Source: Paenibacillus sp. NAIST15-1 (GTDB taxonomy: Bacteria; Bacillota; Bacilli; Paenibacillales; Paenibacillaceae). Taken from it: DNA of 64,000 nt. The translations under genes and the position numbers were made by a program. The notes below the pieces were generated by a model. It searched no databases and was not told where the DNA came from. It saw only the letters and a list, made by a program, of their open reading frames with translations. Of the stretch, positions 52,767 to 62,408 are shown one piece after another (within the stretch, counting starts at the first letter, position 1; each line of letters begins with the position of its first letter). The stretch covers positions 62,001 through 126,000 of the forward strand of contig NZ_BBYF01000001.1 in the NCBI RefSeq assembly GCF_001894745.1. Reading direction: 5' to 3'.

Positions 52767-55411
52767 TTGCTCCCCTCCTCTATGCGATAGTTGGCCGCTT
52801 CCACTGCCGCCCCGCCTACCTGAACAGGCGCATTGCTGTAGTTGACGATGACGCGCACACCATTGCTGTAAGTTGTCTGCACTACCTCATCCGCCAGGCG
52901 CTCATGCTTGATCATGAATGCATCTCCAGCCTTATGGTGCAGCTCATTCAGCTGCCGGTACGCAGAAGCTGCTTCGTCGAGCCATTGCGAATACTCTGCG
53001 GCGAAGAAGTCATCCCACATCGTATCGCGGAGCTGTTCTGTACTCGCTGCAAGCCAGCTGAAGAATACGTTAGAACCTGTCTCTACCGCTTGCAGCATCC
53101 GCCTGTTCACATCCTGATTCTCCACTCCGTTAAATGCTTCACCTGCATAAGGAATCAAGCCATGCATAACCATCGAATAGAAAGGAATCATCTCGTCCGT
53201 TATCTGAAATCTGTTGCTCTGCATCGGTGCGCGGATAATCTGGCTCGCATAAGGAAGCACATACGCATTGCCGCCTTGCAGCATGACCTTGCCCCGATCC
53301 GCCGCTTGCTTCAGCGCCTTGCTGACGAAGGCAATCGACTTCTGACGCAATATGGGTTCATTCAGATTGAAGTTGGAATAGATCTCGCTTCCTGAATCCT
53401 GAATAGAGACACCATCATCCGCTGGCAGCTCTGCATGCTCCAAGTAACGGCTCATGACGGTTGGATACAACGCTGGCGACAATAATGAATGGGAGAATGC
53501 TTCGTAATTTTTCTTGAAATTAGCTGCATTGAATCGGAAAAACTTCAGCGAGATTCGACCAAGCGATTGTACGCTGTCCTTGGTTGCGTTCCACCCATCA
53601 TCATTGTATACGCGTCCAAGCGAGAACTCCGGATACAGGGTTCCCCCTCGGGCCTGCAGCTGTTCACGCAGCCGGTTCAGTCCATCTCTTCCACCCAGCT
53701 CACGAACCGCCTTCACGTTGTTCGGCAGCTTATGCTGAATGCCTCCGTTCATCCATCCGGCATAATTCATCTGAACATTGGAGACTCCCCTAGTTGCAAG
53801 CTCCTCCACCATCTGACCGGCTTCATCGAATGTGGTGAGCGGCACTGGCGAATCATAAGAAACGCCCAAGAAGGTCTTTACTTTAGAAATCGAACCGATC
53901 GCCTCTACGTAAAATGGCGCATCCGCTGGCTTAACAGCCTTATCAGCCTGTTCGCGCAGCGGCTTCAGCTGGTATTTGCGCATTAAATAATCCCGGTATG
54001 CATTCGCCATCCCCGAATATCCTGCCTCTTCGCGATTCTGGAACATGTAGCGAATTTGCAGCTGTCCTGCGTATGGCTCTGCAGGCGTCTTAATAAGCTC
54101 CTCCCTGGCATTCAGCATCACTTTGTCCTTCGGCAATACGGTGAACTGGGGGCCAATCCAGTTATATTCATGCTGCCTTCCACTGACATCTGCATAAAGG
54201 GTCGACATCGCATCTCCGTCCTCGATGACCGCTAGAAAAGAGCTCGTGTCCCGCTTCATGCCGTAAATAGGCATACGAACCGTCTCATACGTATTCAACT
54301 GCTCTGTCTTGAAGAAGCTTGGATCCTCGCCATATACAGGAAGGACTAATCCTTGCGCGTAGTTCTTGCCATTATTGAAATGAATAAGTGAGCCCGAACC
54401 ATCCGGCACGAACAAATAGCCATTCTCCTTCTTACCTGCCGCACCGAAGGAGGATAGAACATCGAGGGTATGCAGCCGGTATGGGGGCTGCGCCTTGATT
54501 GCCGAGGCATCCACACTCACCAGCAGGTGCTCCTCATCAAGCTTGTAGCGAAGCGGCACCGTAAAGGATGCACTGCCTCCGCCCTCTCCTTCAATTACAC
54601 CGTTCTGCTCATTGTCGGACTTCAGATCCTCTTCGGTATATCCAGCCTTCTCAATCAGATCAAGCACTTTCTTGAGCGCTGACTTCGGAATCTCTCTACG
54701 TTCATAGATCCCCGTATCCTCATTGAGACGGAAGCGGGTCAACATCTGATTCCGATCCTTCTGGTCGAGCTTATTCAATATTTTCTCTTCCAGCCGCTGC
54801 TTGCTAATCTTGAGTGGAATCGCTTCTGCGCCGCGTTCCGGATTACCAAATTCATAGACGACGGTCATGCCGTCCGACTCCGATTGGATGGTGAAGGTCT
54901 TATGGACAACACTGTCATTGAAGCTGTCATAATCCTTCGTCTGTCCATTCGGCATTAAGTAGGTAAGTGACAGTTGGGCGCCAAGCTTGCCCTTGATTAA
55001 CGGGCTGGCCATTCCGTCTTGTTCTCGATCCTGTGGATTCGTCCACCACACCGCAGCACTTCGAAGATCAATGACAGCAGCTTCTGCCGTGCTTTTGTTC
55101 ACGTACAATTCCAGGACATCTGTTGCTGCCACTCGTTCCATGGTAGCTACCTGTTGTCGGGCTGCAGATAACTGGGTACTTGATGCCAGCGCAACCGTTC
55201 CCTTGATCGCTCCTAGCGATATGGATACACCGAAGTCCGGCATCGCTGCATCTCCCGTGCGCGGCAGGCTTCTCGGTTGGAACAGAACGAACAGGAGCAG
55301 CAGCACAGCCATAATCGCCCCAGCTATGCCTATGGTTCTCCATTTCCACTTCCGTCGCCGTGTGGGTGCGACAGTTCCAGAATCACGAGACTTGCGTAAT
55401 GAGATTTTCAA
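52763..55411 (-). CDS. Large DUF5696-like membrane-anchored protein
   Basis: An 882-residue protein. It has one membrane segment (residues 27-45, GIAGAIMAVLLLLFVLF) with the rest outside the cell. The C-terminal half (residues about 530-800) has alternating beta strands and helices in a TIM-barrel-like pattern (TLYPEFSLGRV, VSIQDSGSEIYSNF, GKVMLQGGNAYVLPY), which suggests a glycoside hydrolase-type domain; this matches the DUF5696 family that occurs in such operons, but no catalytic pair can be named. TTG 55411 follows GGGGTGA. It lies between the NHL/Yip1 gene and permease pair B, so it probably processes the imported glycan at the surface. Confidence 0.7.
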   Translation of the reverse strand: MKISLRKSRDSGTVAPTRRRKWKWRTIGIAGAIMAVLLLLFVLFQPRSLPRTGDAAMPDFGVSISLGAIKGTVALASSTQLSAARQQVATMERVAATDVLELYVNKSTAEAAVIDLRSAAVWWTNPQDREQDGMASPLIKGKLGAQLSLTYLMPNGQTKDYDSFNDSVVHKTFTIQSESDGMTVVYEFGNPERGAEAIPLKISKQRLEEKILNKLDQKDRNQMLTRFRLNEDTGIYERREIPKSALKKVLDLIEKAGYTEEDLKSDNEQNGVIEGEGGGSASFTVPLRYKLDEEHLLVSVDASAIKAQPPYRLHTLDVLSSFGAAGKKENGYLFVPDGSGSLIHFNNGKNYAQGLVLPVYGEDPSFFKTEQLNTYETVRMPIYGMKRDTSSFLAVIEDGDAMSTLYADVSGRQHEYNWIGPQFTVLPKDKVMLNAREELIKTPAEPYAGQLQIRYMFQNREEAGYSGMANAYRDYLMRKYQLKPLREQADKAVKPADAPFYVEAIGSISKVKTFLGVSYDSPVPLTTFDEAGQMVEELATRGVSNVQMNYAGWMNGGIQHKLPNNVKAVRELGGRDGLNRLREQLQARGGTLYPEFSLGRVYNDDGWNATKDSVQSLGRISLKFFRFNAANFKKNYEAFSHSLLSPALYPTVMSRYLEHAELPADDGVSIQDSGSEIYSNFNLNEPILRQKSIAFVSKALKQAADRGKVMLQGGNAYVLPYASQIIRAPMQSNRFQITDEMIPFYSMVMHGLIPYAGEAFNGVENQDVNRRMLQAVETGSNVFFSWLAASTEQLRDTMWDDFFAAEYSQWLDEAASAYRQLNELHHKAGDAFMIKHERLADEVVQTTYSNGVRVIVNYSNAPVQVGGAAVEAANYRIEEGSK

Positions 55412-55415
55412 GTCG

Positions 55416-57527
55416 TCACCCCTCTCCGATCCGGAATGAGATTTCTTGATATACGGTGGATACGAACATTATCATTTGCTGCCCCAAGCTGAATGCTAAC
55501 AGACCGAGGAACAGGATGATCCCGATAACGACGAAGGTCAGGCCCATCGTGACAACTGTCTTCGATGCCGTATATTGATGCACTGTCAGCATGCCGACGA
55601 ACAAGAGCAGGGCGCACCATATATAGCTGATCGATTCTAGCAAGTAGTAGAACGAGGTTTCCTCTTGCGTCATGATGTTGGATAGAATCAATAGTGGAAT
55701 TTGCATGACAATTAACGGCATAAGCGCGTAGCCCGTTGCTGTTACAATCTCCTTGAACTTGCCCTCTCCATCCATTAACGTAGTCAATGACCAATTCGCA
55801 ATACACCAGAGGAAGAATGGAATGACGGCAACCTGGACTTCCATCCATATACTGAACTGTGTCTCCAAGCTCTGAAAAATAATAAACCCGGTAAATTGCC
55901 GCTTAATAACCGATAAAATGATGAAGATGAGAAGCAAGAGCAGGGAAAAGCCCCAATGACCTGCCTGTTCATATTTCAATTCCCAGAAGGACTTGAATGG
56001 CCTAAACATCAGCTTCCAAGCAAATCGAATCTTACCTGGTTCAGAAGCAAGTCTGCCCTTCAACATCTGATTTCCCATAATCAGGCCAACAACGAGCACA
56101 ATGCACAAGGTTGCGATGAGTCCGAATTGATCCCAGATCAACTGCTTGCGATAACTCTTGAATGCACGCGAGTAATAGTCTGGGCGCATCCCCTGGCGAA
56201 ATTCATGGATGGCCTCCTCAGATTCGCCAGCCCGCAGCTTCGCCTTGCCAAGGCCAACATGCGCCATATCCAAGTTATTGTTCAGCTTCAATGCTTCTTC
56301 CCACGCGGCCTCGGCTTCTTCCTCATTGCCAACCTCCGTCAATTCAACCGCCTTGCGCAGTACGCGTCCATAACGAGTTGGCTCGAACACAATAATCTGA
56401 TTCGATCCTTTATCAAGAATAAGCACCTTATCCCCTGACATCTCCAAGTCAATTGGAGCCTTGAATTGGCCAAACTTATCGCCATTCTGCCCGAAGATGT
56501 ACAGCAGCTTGCCTTCCTTGTCATACGTAAAAATGCGGCCGCGCTTATTATCGAGCACACTATACATGCCAAACTTATCAGCAGTAACCGCAATTAAAGT
56601 GGAGAATCCGCCCATTGTGGCGCTGTTGCTGAAGTACAGATCCCCCATCGGCTTTTCGTAGCCCTTGCGCTTCAATACATCCACCCCAGAAGGGTTCAGG
56701 CGGCGAACGGGCTCGGTAGACATCTCATCGGCAGTGGTTACGTACATGAAGCCTTCATCATCCAGTGATATATTATTGAACTCGACTGGGATGAACAGTG
56801 CCATCTGCTTGCGCTGCTCCTTCGTCGCAAACTGCTTCCAGAACAGCTCGATCGGGTTATACAGAACTGGGTTCACGCCAATAAACCCATTGAATTCCCC
56901 TTCAGGCGACAATTCCATAATGCCGTCAAATACGCCCTTGCTCACGACATAAAATCGTTTCGTTCGGTCAACGACCAGCTTAATCGGAACATATTGCAGA
57001 TCCGCCCGTATCATGTCCGACTTCGGCGTTCCCAGCGCACGTACGAAATTCCCCTCTGGTGTCAGCTCCACGATTCTCGCCTTGCCGGTATCCGCCACAT
57101 AGATGCGATTGTCTTCCGTCACGAATAGGCCTTGCGGGCGTTCGAACGTATCCGTTGTCCCCTGGTTTGTAAACTTGCTTACAACCCACTTGGGCTTCAG
57201 CTTATCGCTCAACGCGATCAATCGGTTATTCCCTGTATCGAGAACATACATCGTCCCATCAGGGCCAATAGTCATATCCTCCGGCGAATTCAATGCGCCA
57301 ACGCCAAGCGCTTCACCCGTCCAGCTCCGCGACGGTTCATATGGAAGCGGCGCCTTGATCGGCTTGCCGTCATATCCATAGTTATAGCCTTCATAGGGAG
57401 CCGCAGATGCTATGGCATCGAACAGAGAAATTCCCAGCATGGCGCAGATGACGAAGGCAAGCACGATTCGATATCCCGCCTGAGCAAGGCGGAACGGCAA
57501 TGTTTGGTTGGGTTGATATAATAACAT
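55416..57527 (-). CDS. NHL-repeat, TPR and Yip1-like membrane protein
   Basis: A 703-residue membrane protein. Residues 17-37 are an N-terminal hydrophobic segment; residues about 70-390 are NHL beta-propeller repeats (PEDMTIGPDGTMYVLDTGNNRL, then GLFVTEDNRIYVADTG and others); residues 395-450 are TPR-like helices (EAEAAWEEALKLNNNLDMAHVGLGKA); residues 470-700 are six hydrophobic segments of the Yip1 type. ATG 57527 follows AGGAGGGAG. The propeller is outside the membrane and could bind glycan or the solute-binding fusion protein. It is located between two permease pairs, so it is a part of this transport system rather than a bystander. Confidence 0.8.
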   Translation of the reverse strand: MLLYQPNQTLPFRLAQAGYRIVLAFVICAMLGISLFDAIASAAPYEGYNYGYDGKPIKAPLPYEPSRSWTGEALGVGALNSPEDMTIGPDGTMYVLDTGNNRLIALSDKLKPKWVVSKFTNQGTTDTFERPQGLFVTEDNRIYVADTGKARIVELTPEGNFVRALGTPKSDMIRADLQYVPIKLVVDRTKRFYVVSKGVFDGIMELSPEGEFNGFIGVNPVLYNPIELFWKQFATKEQRKQMALFIPVEFNNISLDDEGFMYVTTADEMSTEPVRRLNPSGVDVLKRKGYEKPMGDLYFSNSATMGGFSTLIAVTADKFGMYSVLDNKRGRIFTYDKEGKLLYIFGQNGDKFGQFKAPIDLEMSGDKVLILDKGSNQIIVFEPTRYGRVLRKAVELTEVGNEEEAEAAWEEALKLNNNLDMAHVGLGKAKLRAGESEEAIHEFRQGMRPDYYSRAFKSYRKQLIWDQFGLIATLCIVLVVGLIMGNQMLKGRLASEPGKIRFAWKLMFRPFKSFWELKYEQAGHWGFSLLLLLIFIILSVIKRQFTGFIIFQSLETQFSIWMEVQVAVIPFFLWCIANWSLTTLMDGEGKFKEIVTATGYALMPLIVMQIPLLILSNIMTQEETSFYYLLESISYIWCALLLFVGMLTVHQYTASKTVVTMGLTFVVIGIILFLGLLAFSLGQQMIMFVSTVYQEISFRIGEG

Positions 57528-57543
57528 ACGCTCCCTCCTTGGC

Positions 57544-58434
57544 TTACTCTTTCATGCCGGACGTCGACATCGTCTGCAGTACATTGCTCTGTGTAATGAT
57601 GAAGATCGAGATTGGAACAGAGATGAGAATGAGCGTTGCTGCCATTGATGGCCCTGTACGGATAATGCCTCCCGCTAAGATTTGGCTGAATGCATAATCC
57701 AATGTCTTGAGCGTCTCACTGTACAGGAACAGTGAACCGGCCCCGCCGGCTCCCCCTACATTCCACAATCCTTGGAATGAGAAAATAATCAAAGTCAGCC
57801 ATGCCGGCTTCACGATTGGCATGACAATGCTCCAGAAGATTCTCCACTCCGAGCATCCGTCCAGCTGAGCTGCTTCCAGCAGCGCATCCGGCACCTGCTC
57901 CATGAACTGCTTCATTAAGTACAAGCCGAGCGAGGAGCCAACCGCCGGCAAAATAATGGCCCAATACGTATCAACCAAACCAAGCCATGACATCGTCATG
58001 TAGTTCGTAATTTGCGTTACGGTCGCAGAGAACATCAAGGACAAGACGACAACCGTGAACAGAATCCCCTTTCCGGGGAACTTCTTCTTCGCAAGCGGGT
58101 ATGCCGCCAGTGAGGCAATAATGACATGAAGCGCAGTACCGACAAATGCGATGAACAGCGTATTGAAAATGTATCTGGAAAAGGGCACCCATGTGCCCGA
58201 CATGAGATGAAATAAATCCGCGAAGTTATTGAACGTAGGGTTGCGAACAAAGAAGTTAGGTGGAAATTGCAAAATTTCATTGATTGGCTTGAACGCATTA
58301 TTGATGACGAACACAAGCGGCATCGCCATAAAAACACCGATGCAGCTCAAGAATAAGAACAGAAACACATCACCGGTACGAGAACGATTCACCTTGCGTC
58401 CGATACGCAGTCTCCATCGAAATATACGTCCCAT
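57544..58434 (-). CDS. Carbohydrate ABC transporter permease (MalG type), pair A
   Basis: A 296-residue permease with six membrane segments. The EAA loop EAAQLDGCSEWRIFWSIVMP is near residue 180. ATG 58434 follows GGTGGGGG; one base separates it from the previous stop. It pairs with the 58436 gene. The frame to 58470 lies inside the previous gene. Confidence 0.9.
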   Translation of the reverse strand: MGRIFRWRLRIGRKVNRSRTGDVFLFLFLSCIGVFMAMPLVFVINNAFKPINEILQFPPNFFVRNPTFNNFADLFHLMSGTWVPFSRYIFNTLFIAFVGTALHVIIASLAAYPLAKKKFPGKGILFTVVVLSLMFSATVTQITNYMTMSWLGLVDTYWAIILPAVGSSLGLYLMKQFMEQVPDALLEAAQLDGCSEWRIFWSIVMPIVKPAWLTLIIFSFQGLWNVGGAGGAGSLFLYSETLKTLDYAFSQILAGGIIRTGPSMAATLILISVPISIFIITQSNVLQTMSTSGMKE

Positions 58435-58435
58435 C

Positions 58436-59398
58436 TTAATCCCCCACCTTCCGCAGCAGCTTCTGCACAATCAAGTTCGAGCCAAGCATAATCCCGAACA
58501 GCACCGTGGCAATGGAGGAGGCATAGCCCATCTCATAGCGCAGCGATCCGAAGTCCATTAAGTGAGTTACAATCGTATGCCCTGCATACTGCACGCTTGG
58601 GAATCCGGCGAGCGTCGTCGCCACTTCTGCCACAGCGAATGATGAAGTAATCTGGATGACTGCACCGAACAGCAGCTGAGGTCTCATGGAAGGCAGTGTA
58701 ATGTACCATAGCTCCTGCCATCGATTCTTCACCCCATCGATAGCTCCCGCTTCATATAAGCTCTTATCCATACCCTGCAAGCCTGCAATGAAGGCTAGGA
58801 AGCTGGTGCCTAAGCTTAACCATAGCTGTACGATAATAATGATCGGCATAATATACTTCGTATCCTTCAGCCAGAGAATCGGCTCCAGAATGATGCGCCA
58901 CTTCATGAGGAAAGCGTTGATATACCCGTAAGCATCGCCGCTGAACAACAGTGTCCAGACGATGAACGCATTGCCGGATAGCGCTGGAGCATAGAACACG
59001 AGGGTCGCGAATGTACGCACCTTCGGCGACAATTCATTGATAATCCAAGCCAGTACAAAGCAGGCAATATAACTGACTGGGCCAGTGATTACTGCGAACA
59101 TCAGCGTATTTTTCAGGGCAATGAGGAACACATCATCCTGTACGAACAACCGAGCATAGTTTTGCCAGCCTACCCATTTCGGAAGTTCCAGCATGTTGAA
59201 ATTGGTAAAGCTAATAATGAGCGACAACACTACCGGCAAGACCGTAAAAGTAAAGAAAATGAGGAAATACGGCGCGATCATTGCATATAATGTTCGATTG
59301 CGCCGCACCTCTGCCAATTTATGATTCAGGCGCATTCGCAGTTTAGAGGCAGGCTGCACCGACTTCGCAGATGCTGGAACAGGTCGATTCACTTCCAT
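58436..59398 (-). CDS. Carbohydrate ABC transporter permease (MalF type), pair A
   Basis: A 320-residue permease. N-terminal cytoplasmic tail, then six membrane segments (for example YFLIFFTFTVLPVVLSLII near 45). The EAA loop is YEAGAIDGVKNRWQELWYIT near 215. ATG 59398 follows GGGGGAG. Starts four bases after the binding-protein stop. Together with 57544 it makes pair A. Confidence 0.9.
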   Translation of the reverse strand: MEVNRPVPASAKSVQPASKLRMRLNHKLAEVRRNRTLYAMIAPYFLIFFTFTVLPVVLSLIISFTNFNMLELPKWVGWQNYARLFVQDDVFLIALKNTLMFAVITGPVSYIACFVLAWIINELSPKVRTFATLVFYAPALSGNAFIVWTLLFSGDAYGYINAFLMKWRIILEPILWLKDTKYIMPIIIIVQLWLSLGTSFLAFIAGLQGMDKSLYEAGAIDGVKNRWQELWYITLPSMRPQLLFGAVIQITSSFAVAEVATTLAGFPSVQYAGHTIVTHLMDFGSLRYEMGYASSIATVLFGIMLGSNLIVQKLLRKVGD

Positions 59399-59401
59399 CG
59401 G

Positions 59402-62320
59402 CTATTGCTCCCCCTCTCGGATTGGCAAATTGAATTCTTTGCGCTTAATGGTCAATTCCTGATTAATAATGCGTACATATTCTTCTAGCGTCTCACGTAC
59501 ATCCGTTCCGTTATTGAATACCTCGAAGAATGCATTCTGCAAGTGGCGATCGAAGGAGTAAGAACCCGGAACCGCAGGCTTCCCAACAATCCATTTCCAC
59601 TGCTCATTCAGTGTCGCCACTTCCTTCGCAGACCATGGCAGCCGCTTCAACGCCTCAACATTAGCCGCCGTATATCTGCCAGATTCGCCGAGTATAGACT
59701 CCATCTCTCTTCCGAAGGAGGATTGCGTATCCGCATTCGTCCACCAGCTCATGAACTTCCAAGCCGCTTCTTTATTCTTGGCTTTCTTGAACATGACAGA
59801 GCCCGTTGCTGACGACAGACTTTCCCGATGTACAACGTCGTCTGTTCCCTTCACACCCGGAATTGGAGCGAACCCCCATTCCCCACGAATCTCGGGAGCA
59901 AATACAGCTAAGGTATTGAATGTCGTGTAGTCTGCAATGCCAAGCGGTATCTCGCCCGTTCGGAAGCGATTCACAAACTCGAATTCGCGCGGCAGCTTGT
60001 AATGGGTATACAGCTCTGTCCAGCGACGGAATGCCTCCATTCCTTCCGGCCTGCCAATCGCAGTTGCAATGCCATCACCTTCGTAATAGCTGCCGCCCAA
60101 TTGATAGAGGAGTGTATCGAAGGTCGGATTCGGCATTAGCCCGATTTGCATATTTCGCTTCTGCAGCTCCGGCACGAACGACATCATTTCTTCCCACGTA
60201 TCCGGCACCTTCATGCCTAGCTCGCTAAGTACATCCTTGCGATAGAACAGCATTGGGAACAACTGCGTTTCAGGGATAGCAAATATGCCGTCCTTGAACT
60301 TGAAGCTCGCAAATGCACTGTCATGGAATCGCCCATATACCTCTTGGAAATTTGGATATTGGCTCAAATCCTCTAGCGCATTTCGCATCGCGAAGTCGAT
60401 CACGTTGGCCGTTGCAATCGCTACGTCCGGCCCTTTGCCCGCAAGTGTTGCAGGAAGCAGCACATTCTCCCCGACAAGCTGCAGGTCAACTTGAATGCCG
60501 GTCTCCGGCGTGAAATAACTGTCAATTAAGGTTCGGATCAACTGTGCCTGATCGCGTCCGCCAGCTACCCATACCGTAATGTCCGTCTTCTTCCCGCCGC
60601 CTCCCAGATTGTAATCATCGGTGAAGGAATACCAGAACGACGATAATTCATGCTTCACGGATGCCCACAATCCCGCTCCCGCTTCAGGCAATGCCGTCTT
60701 CGGCGAGCTTACAAACAGATAATCAAGCGTTAACGGTTGCGTGTTCACACTAAGCATCCACGTTCCTAGTGACATAATGCCATCTTTGAAGCTGGTCAGC
60801 CGGGATGTAATCGTTTCTGGATGCTCGCCAAGATCCTGCAAGCGATAGCTTGTCGTTCGAAGTACTGTTGCATTTACACTAGCTCCCCCTGCTAGACGAT
60901 CCATCTCATCCGCAACAAGCGACAATTGCTTGCTCTGCGCAAGGAACGTATCCGCCATCGTCGGGATCAAATCCTCAAGCGGGTAATCGCGAAATTGATC
61001 TGGAGCAGTGCCCGTAATCATAATCATTTTGCGATACAATCCGTTCAGCTCTTGAATGCTATCCTTCACGATGCGAACCATATCTGCGAGATCGCCCATC
61101 GTTACTTCCAGCCGCAGCTCATGCTGACCCTTCGTCAGATAGAATAAATAAGGCTTCCCCGTGCGCTCATCGCCTGCTGCCTTCACATCCCATGAAGTGC
61201 TCGGTGGAAACGTAATCTTTGCCGCTTCGGCAAATGGAAGCTCGCCATCGACCATCAGCTTACGTGTCACCTTAAGGCCGCGAGCTAAATCCTGTTTGTA
61301 TTTGAAACCGATCTCATATAGTCCATCCGCAGGCACCTCTACCTTCCATGCGATCCATTGCCCGGGTGCCTTCCAATGGTCGCCTCCAATGGCATTCATG
61401 CGAATGCGGGATGCATCATAGGGCTCCACATCCGGGCCAGAGCGATCGTTAATCGGATATAGCGATGGGCTTGACTTATGGTAAGCCGACTCTCCTTGTA
61501 CTTTAATCAGTGCATCGTTTGCCGGTTGATAGCCTTTCTCTGCATACTCCTTCTCTATGTCTGCATAAGACTTGGCTACACGCGGTTCCAATGTCACGCG
61601 CTCTACCATCATCGGTTCTCTTATCCCAATAAATTGGAGCGAATGCTCCCCCTCCGCCAAATAAATGCCAAGTGTGTCGGCATAGTATCCCTCTGCATCA
61701 TTCAAGCTTCGTTCCGTCCAACCAGGCTGTTCGACTTGACGCGGTCTTATATCGTTATCGTTGCTGTCACGTTCGACGTCCTCTCTCTCATTGCCCCAAA
61801 TTCGCGGATACAGCATCCGTTCCGCTTCTGCAAATGGAATATTTCCGTCCACCCGCAGCTCTCTCTCGATTGGGGAACCTGTTCCACTCTCAGGAAAATA
61901 ACGAAGCTTCACATCGTACCATCCTTCTTCCTCCACATGAAACGTCCAGCCGAACGTCCCCATCTCCCCACTACGAATCACTTGTCCTGTTGAGCCCTCG
62001 TACGACGACTCTATAGGACTTCCCTCGCTTAGCGAATGATCCAATTCGCTCGCTAAGAGTTGAATCGGCTGCGATGCGATTGCAGATGGATTCCCCACTT
62101 TCTTCTGGTACGACTCATAACGAAGCAGCCCTTTCGGATTGGAGTCCGAAGAAGCACTTAGCCGCTTTACTGCACCGCTTGCTAACGCTGGTTCAATTGT
62201 TGAGCTCCGCGAGTCATTCGAGAACAGGGCTGCTCCTGTCCAAATGGCCCCTGCGGCAACTGCGACTCCCAACATCATGCTGATTCGCCGCTTCCATGTT
62301 GAGTCCATGTGTTTGCCCAC
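59402..62320 (-). CDS. Membrane-anchored carbohydrate-binding/solute-binding fusion protein
   Basis: A 972-residue protein. The N-terminus has a hydrophobic segment (residues 16-32, MMLGVAVAAGAIWTGAALF) without a lipobox, so it is membrane anchored. Residues about 90-230 and 260-420 are two repeats of a CBM35/CBM6-like beta sandwich: GWYDVKLRYFPESGTG and GLYEIGFKYKQDLARG, each with the RxLMVDG/RELRVDG motif. Then a helical region, and from about 590 to the end a family-1 solute-binding domain (TDITVWVAGGRDQAQL). GTG 62320 follows AAAGGAGA; ATG 62308 is a close alternative. It likely captures a glycan at the surface and delivers to the permeases. Confidence 0.85.
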   Translation of the reverse strand: MGKHMDSTWKRRISMMLGVAVAAGAIWTGAALFSNDSRSSTIEPALASGAVKRLSASSDSNPKGLLRYESYQKKVGNPSAIASQPIQLLASELDHSLSEGSPIESSYEGSTGQVIRSGEMGTFGWTFHVEEEGWYDVKLRYFPESGTGSPIERELRVDGNIPFAEAERMLYPRIWGNEREDVERDSNDNDIRPRQVEQPGWTERSLNDAEGYYADTLGIYLAEGEHSLQFIGIREPMMVERVTLEPRVAKSYADIEKEYAEKGYQPANDALIKVQGESAYHKSSPSLYPINDRSGPDVEPYDASRIRMNAIGGDHWKAPGQWIAWKVEVPADGLYEIGFKYKQDLARGLKVTRKLMVDGELPFAEAAKITFPPSTSWDVKAAGDERTGKPYLFYLTKGQHELRLEVTMGDLADMVRIVKDSIQELNGLYRKMIMITGTAPDQFRDYPLEDLIPTMADTFLAQSKQLSLVADEMDRLAGGASVNATVLRTTSYRLQDLGEHPETITSRLTSFKDGIMSLGTWMLSVNTQPLTLDYLFVSSPKTALPEAGAGLWASVKHELSSFWYSFTDDYNLGGGGKKTDITVWVAGGRDQAQLIRTLIDSYFTPETGIQVDLQLVGENVLLPATLAGKGPDVAIATANVIDFAMRNALEDLSQYPNFQEVYGRFHDSAFASFKFKDGIFAIPETQLFPMLFYRKDVLSELGMKVPDTWEEMMSFVPELQKRNMQIGLMPNPTFDTLLYQLGGSYYEGDGIATAIGRPEGMEAFRRWTELYTHYKLPREFEFVNRFRTGEIPLGIADYTTFNTLAVFAPEIRGEWGFAPIPGVKGTDDVVHRESLSSATGSVMFKKAKNKEAAWKFMSWWTNADTQSSFGREMESILGESGRYTAANVEALKRLPWSAKEVATLNEQWKWIVGKPAVPGSYSFDRHLQNAFFEVFNNGTDVRETLEEYVRIINQELTIKRKEFNLPIREGEQ

Positions 62321-62369
62321 GACGGTCTCTCCTTTCTCTCTCCAATCTTCTAACGCTACCAACATAAAA

Positions 62370-62392
62370 CCCCCGCTGTGAGGCAGCGGGGG
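62370..62392 (-). terminator. Attenuator-type terminator between lipoprotein gene and the rest of the operon
   Basis: CCCCCGCTG and CAGCGGGGG form a 9-bp perfect stem, followed on the minus strand by TTTTATGTT. It lies 16 bases after the lipoprotein stop. It probably lets the binding lipoprotein be made in excess over the permeases. Confidence 0.8.
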
Positions 62393-62408
62393 ATGAATAA
62401 CCGCACAA

